Origin: Anaerolineae bacterium
GTDB lineage: Bacteria; Chloroflexota; Anaerolineae; E26-bin7
Reading direction: 5' to 3'
NCBI GenBank assembly: GCA_029933115.1
Contig: JAOZOT010000097.1
Location: 1 to 10,228 of the forward strand
DNA length: 10,228 nt
The notes under the pieces are model-generated. The model did not search any database and was not told the DNA's origin. It saw only the letters and a program-made list of their open reading frames with translations. This document shows, piece by piece, positions 1 to 6,089 of this stretch. The position numbers and the translations under genes are program-made. Numbering within the stretch: position 1 is the stretch's first letter; every line of letters begins with the position of its first letter.

Positions 1-156
1 CACCATCTTGATGCGAGCATATCCGCCGTAACCGACGTGAACCCGCCGGCCCAAGATTTCGGAAGCCACCGGCGCGTTGATGTCTAACTCAAAGACCGGT
101 ACTCGGTCTGGCTCCTCATGACGGAACGCCGTCTGCACCCTCTCTTTAGCGTTCAT
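1..156 (-). CDS. URO-D-like (uroporphyrinogen decarboxylase/cobamide methyltransferase superfamily) protein, N-terminal part only
   Basis: Only the first 52 codons are inside the window and the rest lies beyond base 1. The start (MNAKERVQTAFRHEEPDRVP) matches the usual opening of URO-D-superfamily proteins, where an ER(V)xxAxxHxEPDRVP segment leads into the first strand of the TIM barrel. The ATG at 156 overlaps the TGA of the oxidoreductase gene before it (ATGA), so it should be translationally coupled to the catabolic operon. True HemE makes coproporphyrinogen. Members placed in sugar or aromatic operons are more often methyltransferase-like (MtaA/MtbA/CmuA relatives) or of unknown function, and the operon setting argues against HemE here. 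The active-site part is not visible, so superfamily membership is well supported but function is not. Confidence 0.75.
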   Translation of the reverse strand, partial: MNAKERVQTAFRHEEPDRVPVFELDINAPVASEILGRRVHVGYGGYARIKMV

Positions 157-1148
157 TTCCCTTTGCCGTGGAGTACGACCGTCTCCCCCGTGTCAATGGA
201 GCGTTGCACCGCCAGGACCAGGTCCAGCGTCCGCAGGGCGTCGGCGTAGCTAGAGCGGATGGCAGAGCCGTCTCCGCGGCGCACGGCCTCGATGAACGTG
301 CGGTCCAGAGCAGCGAAGTGGGAAGACAATTCAGATGTAACCCGATTCTTCACCACGGTCACCTCGTCGCCATCGGCGATGCGCAGCCGTCCCATGGTCA
401 ACTCCAGGACCAGGCGACGCCCCAAGAAGTCTATTTGCAGGGAATAGCCTCGCTGCACCATGCAGGTGGCACTGACGTTGGCGATAACACCGCTTTCAAA
501 CCGCAGGTTGACAGTACTCACATCGTCCAGGTTGTAGCCTTCTACATCGTCAATCAGACCTCTATGGCTGAGGCCACCGCTGACGCTGCGCACCTCGCCC
601 AGCAAATAGCGGAGCAGGTCGAAAAAATGGCCAATCTGTTCGACCATCTGCCCCCCTGATTTGGTCCGATCCCTCCACCAGGGAGCATCCCAAATGCCCC
701 CCAGCCAGCGACACAAGACCATGCCGATGGGTCGTTCTGCTAATATCTCCTGTACCCGGTCCACAGTGTTGTAGTAACGCCAGTGATAGCCAGAAGAGGA
801 GATGATACCGGCTCGCTCGATGGCCTCTGCCACCCGACGGCCTTGTTCGGGGTCAAGGGTCACCGGCTTCTCGACCAGCAGATGAATGCCTCTCTCGGCG
901 GCTGCAATCTCCTGCTCGGCGTGAGCGAAAGGTGGCAAACAGACGTAAAGGGCATCCAGGTCCTCTTTATCCAGCATCTCTTCGTAACCGGTGTAGGGCC
1001 GCCCCCCGTACCGAGCGGCCACGCCTGCGGCCTTTCCTTCTGCCGTATCGCACAAGGCGGCTACCTTCACCCCTTGCATCGTCACCAGGTTTTCCAGATG
1101 CCAACCGGCCGCTATGCCTGTTCCCAGGAAACCAACGTTGACGGTCAC
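153..1148 (-). CDS. Gfo/Idh/MocA-family NAD(P)-dependent oxidoreductase
   Basis: A protein of 331 residues, normal length for the family, which oxidises or reduces sugars, inositols and related polyols using NAD(P) in the cytoplasm. The N-terminal Rossmann fold has the dinucleotide-binding turn GFLGTGIAA (residues 6-14). An acidic/polar strand end, ALCDT, follows near residue 34. The family signature EKPVT is at 93-97 and supplies the catalytic-site lysine (K94). The C-terminal half carries GGQMVEQIGHFFD (165-177), equivalent to the usual GGxxxDxGxHxxD, with Glu at the first acidic position and H174/D177 as likely catalytic or substrate residues. The start is GTG at 1148, preceded by AGGAG 8 nt upstream, and that site overlaps the end of the isomerase-like gene. 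It follows that gene by 14 nt and overlaps the next by 4 nt, so it is mid-operon. It is a different subtype from the other Gfo/Idh protein in the operon. The substrate cannot be read from sequence. Confidence 0.9.
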   Translation of the reverse strand: MTVNVGFLGTGIAAGWHLENLVTMQGVKVAALCDTAEGKAAGVAARYGGRPYTGYEEMLDKEDLDALYVCLPPFAHAEQEIAAAERGIHLLVEKPVTLDPEQGRRVAEAIERAGIISSSGYHWRYYNTVDRVQEILAERPIGMVLCRWLGGIWDAPWWRDRTKSGGQMVEQIGHFFDLLRYLLGEVRSVSGGLSHRGLIDDVEGYNLDDVSTVNLRFESGVIANVSATCMVQRGYSLQIDFLGRRLVLELTMGRLRIADGDEVTVVKNRVTSELSSHFAALDRTFIEAVRRGDGSAIRSSYADALRTLDLVLAVQRSIDTGETVVLHGKGK

Positions 1149-1162
1149 GGTCTATACTCCTC

Positions 1163-1933
1163 TCAGTTTACCGCTTCCACCATCTCGGTGATCGTCTTTA
1201 GAGATTGATAGGGGTCATTGCTGGGCTGATATTCCAGGCCGACATAACCGTTGTAACCGGCCTTGTTGATTTGCCGCATCACGTTGGCATAGTTAATCTC
1301 GCCGGTGCCCGGTTCGTGCCTACCCGGTACGTCTGCCACGTGCAAGTACCCTATCAGATCCAGATGGGCGGTGATGTTGGCGATCAAGTTGCCTTCGCTG
1401 ATCTGTTGGTGGTAAATGTCAAAGAGCACTTTGACGTTGGGGCTGCCGACCTCTGCGACAATTTGAAAGGCTTCTTGTGATGAACTGAGATAGAAACCGG
1501 CGTGGTCGACGAGCACATTGAGCGGCTCTATCAGCAAAGTCACCGCCGCATCTTCCGCCAGGGGAGCAACCTGCTTCAATCCGCGGACAATGTTATCGTG
1601 TTGCTCTTGTCGGGACAATGCCGACACTTCGCGCCCCACCAACACGATCAAATTCCGACACCCCAGAATCTGGGCCGTGGCGATAGAGCGCCTCAAGCCC
1701 TCTTTCAACTCGGCGTGGGCACCTGCATCAACCAAGCGTCCCCTGGGCTCCATGACAAAGGTGGCCACCTCCAGGTTGTGAAGCCGGCGGCGCTCGTTGA
1801 TACGCTCAATGTCCTTGGCGGGCCAGTCCCAGAACTCAAAGGCCCCCAGACCGGCCTTGGCCACGCAATCAATGCGTTCCTCGAAAGGGCGGTCGGCGAA
1901 GATCATCTCTATACAGACGGACAATTTGATCAT
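1163..1933 (-). CDS. Hydroxypyruvate isomerase-like / sugar phosphate isomerase-epimerase TIM-barrel protein
   Basis: A protein of 256 residues, close to the length of E. coli Hyi, belonging to the xylose-isomerase-like TIM-barrel (AP endonuclease 2) superfamily. It should isomerise or epimerise a small keto sugar or acid in a metal-dependent way. Visible family motifs are LLIEPLN (133-139, with E136 as metal/catalytic glutamate), VLFDIYHQQISEG (169-181, D172 and H175), a HVAD segment (H198), PGRHEPGTGEINY (203-215) and VGLEYQPS (231-238, E234). E136 and E234 correspond to the paired catalytic glutamates of the family. The reading frame is open far upstream, but the real start is the ATG at 1933. 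It has GGGAG just upstream, gives the normal N-terminus (MIKLSVCIEM), and overlaps the kinase stop by one base (TGATG). Hyi makes tartronate semialdehyde, but in this operon the substrate could equally be a ketose or inosose-type intermediate. Confidence 0.88.
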   Translation of the reverse strand: MIKLSVCIEMIFADRPFEERIDCVAKAGLGAFEFWDWPAKDIERINERRRLHNLEVATFVMEPRGRLVDAGAHAELKEGLRRSIATAQILGCRNLIVLVGREVSALSRQEQHDNIVRGLKQVAPLAEDAAVTLLIEPLNVLVDHAGFYLSSSQEAFQIVAEVGSPNVKVLFDIYHQQISEGNLIANITAHLDLIGYLHVADVPGRHEPGTGEINYANVMRQINKAGYNGYVGLEYQPSNDPYQSLKTITEMVEAVN

Positions 1934-2907
1934 CACATCTCTCCCGTACGTTCGGCCAGAAAGGCTTCCACCTCGGCCTCCGTCGGCAGCCCGGCCTGGG
2001 TGCCCGGATGGCGCAGCTTGAGGCTGGCCGTCGCGTTGGCGAAGCGCACCACCCGCTTGAGCGGCCAACGACGCAAGTAGCCATGCAGAAAGCCACCGTT
2101 GAAAGCATCGCCCGCACCAAGGTAGGCCCGCACCTTGGTCTTGAAAGCCGGCAGCTCTATCTCCCCATCTGGCGAACAGGCCACACACCCGGCTTCACCC
2201 AGTTTGATGGCCACCACTCGGGCTCCCTCTGCCAACAGGGCACGGGCCGCCGCCAGGGGCGAGGCGCAGCCGGTCAGGAGTTCAGCTTCATAGGCGTTGG
2301 GCAACAGAATATCGGCCGTGGCGATGGCCTGGCGAACGTATGAGCTCAAAGCCGGGTTCAACCAGAACTTGCTGGGATCCACGGCCACCATCATCCCCCG
2401 CCGCCGGGCTTGTACCAGGGCCTCCACCAGCGAACGGCCTGTCATCTCGTCCTGGGTCAGCATGTTGCCGGAGAGGAACAGCAGCCGGGCTGAAGCCAGG
2501 TACTCCTCCGCCAGGCAATCGGCCGGAATACGCCTCGGTCCCGGGCACGAGTAGAAGACAGTCTGGCCGTCGCTGCTCTCGAAGCAGCAGAGCAACGACG
2601 TAGGATGGCCGGAGACGGCCCGCAGGTAACGTAGATCGATCCCCCGGGCCATCAGGTTTCGGCGTAGGGTCCGACCCAGGTCGTCATCCCCGACCACGCC
2701 AATAAAGCCCACGCGGTTGCCCAACTGGGCCATGACTGCGGCCACATTGGCCGCCACGCCTCCCGGCCCCAGATGGTACTCACTACCCCGCACTCCCGAT
2801 CCCCGATCACCGCCGGGAGCAAGGTCCGGATGATGGGGCACGCTCATCAGCAGGTCCACGTTGGCATCGCCCACCGAGATGACATCCAGCGTCAGCGCCT
2901 CTGCCAT
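1933..2907 (-). CDS. PfkB/ribokinase-family carbohydrate or nucleoside kinase
   Basis: A protein of 324 residues, typical for ATP-dependent PfkB kinases that phosphorylate a sugar or nucleoside hydroxyl. The N-terminus has the VGDANVDLL strand (12-20), followed by the first signature GPGGVAANVA (48-57). Further on are LLPNAYEAELLTG (201-213), a KLGEAG turn (236-241) and the second signature GAGDAFNGGFLHG (264-276) with D267 as the catalytic base. NATASLK (291-297) lies near the adenine site. I chose the ATG at 2907, 16 nt after the phosphorylase-like stop and with a GGACAGG site upstream. An in-frame ATG at 2934 would add nine residues and overlap the preceding gene, which is possible but less typical. 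The longer open frame reaching 3138 is a read-back into the upstream gene. The stop overlaps the next start by one base. Adjacency to the phosphorylase-like gene suggests the substrate may be a released pentose, a pentose 1-phosphate or a nucleoside, but this is inference. Confidence 0.88.
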   Translation of the reverse strand: MAEALTLDVISVGDANVDLLMSVPHHPDLAPGGDRGSGVRGSEYHLGPGGVAANVAAVMAQLGNRVGFIGVVGDDDLGRTLRRNLMARGIDLRYLRAVSGHPTSLLCCFESSDGQTVFYSCPGPRRIPADCLAEEYLASARLLFLSGNMLTQDEMTGRSLVEALVQARRRGMMVAVDPSKFWLNPALSSYVRQAIATADILLPNAYEAELLTGCASPLAAARALLAEGARVVAIKLGEAGCVACSPDGEIELPAFKTKVRAYLGAGDAFNGGFLHGYLRRWPLKRVVRFANATASLKLRHPGTQAGLPTEAEVEAFLAERTGEM

Positions 2908-2923
2908 GACCGACCTGTCCCCG

Positions 2924-3766
2924 CTATTCTGCATACGAAACGGAGGGGCTCCACCACTTGCGGCCAGCCTTCTCCTTATCGGCATCCCACCGGGCCAACA
3001 GGGCGATAGCCTCCAGCGCCGTGCGATAGGTGTTCTCGATGGAGTAGGGATAGGAGGGCTTGTGCTCGCCGGACACAAAGTTACGCCCCACGTGGCGTAC
3101 CGAGCCTCCGCGCAACCCAAAGAGGTTGCACATAACAAGGTTGAGCGCTGCCTCGCGCTGTACGTTGATCACGCCGGCCTGCTGCCAGTGCTCAGCCACC
3201 CCTTCCTGGTGCCGGGGCAGATAACCACGCACGGGCGCCCCGGAGCCCAGGTAAATCGAGTCGTCGGAGCGAGTGATACCCACATGGTAGCGGTAGCCCA
3301 GCTTTTCGGCGGCTTCGATCAGGGCCATGACGACCTCATAGTGAGCCACGGCCGGATAGCCGAGGTCAATGTACTCCTGCGTCGTACCCTCGTCACGCAC
3401 CTCGCCCAGGGAGATGGTGAGGTCGCCAATCTTGACGAAATCCTGGTAAGTACCGCAGGATCCAATGTCAATCACAGTGTGGGTCTGAGTATCGTTGTTG
3501 ATCAGATCGGCCATAGCCAGCTCGCGGGAGGGCCCACCTGTTCCGGTGGAGATGATGGACACCGGCGTACCTTTGTAGTAGCCGGTGGACACACTGTACA
3601 TCAACGTCTGACCAACCATCCGCCAGTCCTCCAGCAGGGCGCCGATCTCCTCGGCCGGGTCCACAGTGAAATTGAGAGCGTCGCGGACGGTCATGATCAC
3701 AAATGGTGCAAAGTCCTCCGGCTTTGTGCCGGTGAAAATCGTCCGCCCTTCAGAGTCCAGATACAT
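2924..3766 (-). CDS. Nucleoside phosphorylase-like protein (PNP/UDP phosphorylase superfamily) with altered active-site residues
   Basis: A protein of 280 residues resembling uridine phosphorylase along most of its length. It has ISTGTGGPSRELA (72-84; UP has CSTGIGGPS), DIGSCGTY (100-107; UP RIGTTGA), KIGDLTIS (112-119), YPAVAHYE (137-144; UP FPAVADFE), HVGITRSDDSIY (161-172; UP HVGVTASSDTFY) and NVQREAA (201-207; UP NYEMESA). Family enzymes cleave the N-glycosidic bond of nucleosides, using phosphate (phosphorylases) or water (nucleosidases). By my by-eye alignment from memory, the arginine of the RIG segment is Asp100 here, the N-terminal GDPDR motif is not recognisable, and UP Glu196 is Gln203, while Glu205 is kept in the ribose-contact position. 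Phosphate use is therefore uncertain. The start at 3766 has a perfect AGGAGGT site (3776-3782) 9 nt upstream. It follows an 86-nt gap and is 16 nt ahead of the kinase gene. Superfamily assignment is firm; the reaction is not. Confidence 0.85.
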   Translation of the reverse strand: MYLDSEGRTIFTGTKPEDFAPFVIMTVRDALNFTVDPAEEIGALLEDWRMVGQTLMYSVSTGYYKGTPVSIISTGTGGPSRELAMADLINNDTQTHTVIDIGSCGTYQDFVKIGDLTISLGEVRDEGTTQEYIDLGYPAVAHYEVVMALIEAAEKLGYRYHVGITRSDDSIYLGSGAPVRGYLPRHQEGVAEHWQQAGVINVQREAALNLVMCNLFGLRGGSVRHVGRNFVSGEHKPSYPYSIENTYRTALEAIALLARWDADKEKAGRKWWSPSVSYAE

Positions 3767-3852
3767 GTTGTCTTAACCTCCTGTAAATTTTGCCTTCAAG
3801 GAGCATCCTTCTCCTCGCCGGGCTCGCTTAATCGGCCGATCCACTCCCGTCT
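3767..3852 (-). other. Longest gap inside the catabolic operon, with a strong ribosome binding site and small palindromes
   Basis: This 86-nt spacer separates the second Gfo/Idh gene from the phosphorylase-like gene. All other junctions between enzyme genes overlap or are 16 nt or less. It contains a full AGGAGGT ribosome binding site (3776-3782), a short stem AAGGA-TGC-TCCTT (3798-3810, minus-strand reading) and the 10-bp palindrome ATCGGCCGAT (3831-3840). No T-run follows the stem, so it is not a rho-independent terminator, and I see no convincing promoter. It probably lets the phosphorylase-like gene be translated independently and strongly. Confidence 0.4.
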
Positions 3853-4956
3853 CTAATCAGACGAGTCCGTCGTTGCTGAACATTTGTGTATGATGCGAAT
3901 GGCAAATTCCAAATCCTTCTTGCCATCCTCACCGTCGGTGAGTGGCTCCACGTCATTCACCACACAGTCGTAGAAATGCTTCAATTCTCTTTTGTATGCT
4001 TCATCGTAGGAAGCAATGATCTCCTGCTGAATCATCGCCCCTCCAAGTGTTTCCTCCACACGCACGATCGTGGGCGCGTTCTTCACGTAGGGGTTGGGGA
4101 AGCGAACTTTTACCGTGCGTTCGTTCCCGAACAGAGCTAGCTCCTCATCCCACCATTCGTTGGCCACAAAGGCCCTGGTCTCCCACATGCAGGCCACATC
4201 GGGGCCGTAATCCAAGACAGCCAGCACCTGCAAGGCCGGCAGCGGGGGAATTGGCGTGCCAAGGCGCACCTCGGCGTATCTCACCTGGCGAGGCTCGCCG
4301 AAGGCGCCGCGCAATATGTTGATGTCATGCGACCACAGGTGCAGCAACAGGGAATAGGTGCTGAGGAGCTCTGCTCTTTCCCGACCTATCGCTTCGAGGA
4401 GGCTGGCGTCGTCCCTGGCCTTGGCGGCAGCGAGTTCCCCTTCCGGCACATCCGAGGTGCGGATAAGATCGTACATTTCCTGAGTGACACGACTTGGCGA
4501 ACCGACCGAACTATGGACCCTGATCAGTCTCTCGCCTTCCATTTTCTGGAAAATCTCCTGGGCTCGTTCAAAGCCTGGGTCGTATCTCTTCATGTAGCCG
4601 ACCATGAGCTTTACCCCATGCTGGCGAGCACAGTTGATCATCTCATCCGCCTGCGCAAGGTTGAAGCACATCGGCTTTTCTACGAAGACGTGTTTTCCCC
4701 TCTCGGCGGCGGCGATGGCAACAGGGGCATGGTCTCTCGTCAGGACAAACACGGCATCGAGGTCGTGTTCCAGAAGCTGCCGATAATCCAGATACCTTCC
4801 CGGTACGTTGTACCGTCGGCAGAGCCGATCAACAAGGCCCGGGGAGATGTCACACAGGGCACTGACCTCGAACAAATGAGACAACTCCTGGAGATATGGC
4901 AGATGGGCGATCTGGGCTATCAGCCCACACCCTACAACTCCTACCCGTATTTTCAT
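3853..4956 (-). CDS. Gfo/Idh/MocA-family oxidoreductase (second paralogue in the operon)
   Basis: A protein of 367 residues. The Rossmann turn is VGVVGCGLIAQIAHLP (5-20), the strand ends at ALCD (33-36), and the family signature VEKPM is at 92-96 with K94 in the expected catalytic position. The C-terminal half has a LWSHDINILRG segment (207-217), where H210/D211 stand in for the usual GxHxxD site. It also has a longer insert around 165-200 than the 331-residue paralogue, including a charged stretch (EGELAAAKARDDASLLEA). These differences suggest another substrate or another step. The ATG at 4956 is preceded directly by an in-frame GTG at 4959, which would overlap the dehydrogenase stop by one base. 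I prefer the ATG, with GGAG upstream. It is tightly coupled to the dehydrogenase and followed by the 86-nt gap. An NAD(P)-dependent cytoplasmic oxidation of a sugar or polyol is expected; the substrate is unknown. Confidence 0.88.
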   Translation of the reverse strand: MKIRVGVVGCGLIAQIAHLPYLQELSHLFEVSALCDISPGLVDRLCRRYNVPGRYLDYRQLLEHDLDAVFVLTRDHAPVAIAAAERGKHVFVEKPMCFNLAQADEMINCARQHGVKLMVGYMKRYDPGFERAQEIFQKMEGERLIRVHSSVGSPSRVTQEMYDLIRTSDVPEGELAAAKARDDASLLEAIGRERAELLSTYSLLLHLWSHDINILRGAFGEPRQVRYAEVRLGTPIPPLPALQVLAVLDYGPDVACMWETRAFVANEWWDEELALFGNERTVKVRFPNPYVKNAPTIVRVEETLGGAMIQQEIIASYDEAYKRELKHFYDCVVNDVEPLTDGEDGKKDLEFAIRIIHKCSATTDSSD

Positions 4957-4958
4957 CA

Positions 4959-5969
4959 CTACTCTCCGGGTTCGACCAAAACTTTGATCTGGTCGTGGGG
5001 CTTTTGCAGGTCTTTGATAGCCTGGCCGATGTCTTCCAGGGAGATGACCTCACTGACCAGAGACTCGACGTCAACCTCGTCCTTGGCCAGCAGCTCCAGG
5101 GCGAGGGGGAATTCATCACGGTAAGCGATGCAGGCTTTCAACTCGGCCTCTTTACGCCCCCACACTATGGGAATGATGGGCACCGGCTTCATGCTGACAC
5201 CTACCAGCATGATCTTGCCGTGAGGTCGGACCAATTCGGCAGCATCCTGCAGCGTCTGCACGGCGCCAGCACATTCAAAGACCACGTCCGGCTCGGCCCC
5301 CAGGGACTGTACTACCTCTGCGGCCAAATCATCTGAGCCAGGGGCAAAGACCTTGTCAGCCCCAAGACGGGCAGCCAGTTCGGCCCGTCCGGGAGCAATT
5401 TCTATCACACCTATGGCACGGGCTCCGGCGACTCGCAAACACTGGGTGACGAGAAGCCCGATGGGTCCGGCGCCGATAACGACCGCTGTATCGCCCAGGT
5501 TGATGCGAGCGGTGCGCACTGCGTGGAGGGCCACGGCCAACGGCTCGGTCAGGGCGGCCGCCCGATCTCCCACCTGGTCGGGGAGGCGCAGGAGCATGGT
5601 CGAGCGGGCTTTAACGTACTCGGCGAAGGCTCCCGGATTTGTCCCCAGTCCGATCCAATGCTTGTTGAGGCACAACTGGTATTCACCCCGCCGGCACCAG
5701 CGGCACTGCCGGCAGGGGTCGAAGGCGATCACCACCACCCGCTCACCGCCTCGCCACTCGGTAACCCCCTCCCCCACTTCGGCTACCACTCCGCAGGGCT
5801 CGTGTCCGAGAATGGCCCCGTCGGGAAAGCCGCCTGCGGCCAAGCGGTGAACGTCCGAACCGCAGATTCCGCAATACCTTACTTCGACGACGACTTCGCC
5901 GGGTCCTGCTCGTGGCTTGGGGACATCTTCTACCAGTATGCTATCCTGCCTTACGACCGCTGCTTTCAT
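4959..5969 (-). CDS. Zinc-dependent alcohol/polyol dehydrogenase, MDR superfamily (sorbitol/threonine dehydrogenase-like)
   Basis: A protein of 336 residues, the usual size for medium-chain zinc dehydrogenases that oxidise a secondary alcohol of a polyol or hydroxy acid with NAD(P). The GroES-like N-terminal domain has CGICGSDVH (33-41) with C36 as catalytic zinc ligand, GHE (55-57) with H56/E57, and TEPLAVALHA (141-150) with E142. The structural zinc site is complete, with C86, C89, C92 and C100. The Rossmann domain has VIGAGPIGL (164-172). E190 at the end of the next strand (GVIE) hints at NAD over NADP. I start at the ATG at 5969 (MKAAVVRQDS), the standard family N-terminus, with GGAGG 11 nt upstream. 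Candidates at 5978, 5987 and 6041 would add non-conserved residues. It is the first enzyme gene after the repressor and lies just downstream of the operator palindrome at 6021-6046. Its stop touches the start of the next gene. Confidence 0.92.
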   Translation of the reverse strand: MKAAVVRQDSILVEDVPKPRAGPGEVVVEVRYCGICGSDVHRLAAGGFPDGAILGHEPCGVVAEVGEGVTEWRGGERVVVIAFDPCRQCRWCRRGEYQLCLNKHWIGLGTNPGAFAEYVKARSTMLLRLPDQVGDRAAALTEPLAVALHAVRTARINLGDTAVVIGAGPIGLLVTQCLRVAGARAIGVIEIAPGRAELAARLGADKVFAPGSDDLAAEVVQSLGAEPDVVFECAGAVQTLQDAAELVRPHGKIMLVGVSMKPVPIIPIVWGRKEAELKACIAYRDEFPLALELLAKDEVDVESLVSEVISLEDIGQAIKDLQKPHDQIKVLVEPGE

Positions 5970-6020
5970 TGGGGTCATTTCCTCCATCACAAAATCATCC
6001 GCCTTTTCCAAGACTCTTGC

Positions 6021-6046
6021 GCCATGTGGAATGGATTCCACATGGC
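6021..6046. promoter_or_regulatory. Palindromic operator, likely for the adjacent LacI-family repressor
   Basis: A perfect inverted repeat with 12-bp arms (6021-6032 GCCATGTGGAAT and 6035-6046 ATTCCACATGGC) around a 2-base GG centre. Its core TGGAATGGATTCCA matches the 14-bp site in front of the repressor gene (TGGAAACGATTCCA at 7127) at 12 of 14 positions, with all ten arm bases kept. It lies 52 bp upstream of the dehydrogenase start, in the 120-bp gap after the repressor gene. No T-run follows it on either strand, so it is not an intrinsic terminator. I see no good sigma70 promoter in this gap. It may block a weak local promoter or act as a roadblock to transcripts from the repressor promoter. 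Confidence 0.75.
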
Positions 6047-6089
6047 TGAAGAAAAAAAGTAGCGGAGAATGTTCTATACCCAGAGGTCA

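Noticed and set aside
1934..2188. Upstream extension of the isomerase-like gene to 341 codons
   Set aside because: The extra 85 residues are a frame-shifted reading of the kinase C-terminus. The ATG at 1933 gives the family's normal N-terminus and has a ribosome binding site.
2908..3138. Upstream extension of the PfkB kinase to 401 codons
   Set aside because: The added residues read back through the phosphorylase-like gene in another frame and do not resemble PfkB sequences.
2861..3856. Long plus-strand open frame of 331 codons
   Set aside because: It lies fully antisense to the phosphorylase-like gene and the start of the kinase gene, both with clear family motifs. Its translation has no recognisable domain and reflects the high GC of the opposite strand.
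6052..6089. Possible intrinsic terminator after the repressor gene (T7 run on the minus strand at 6052-6058)
   Set aside because: The only stem before the T-run is AGAA-CA-TTCT, too short and not adjacent. The large palindrome at 6021-6046 lies after, not before, the T-run.
5970..6089. Local sigma70 promoter for the enzyme genes (TATAGA near 6074)
   Set aside because: No -35-like hexamer lies at a 16-18 nt spacing. TTGATG upstream is only 9 nt away, so I do not call a promoter.
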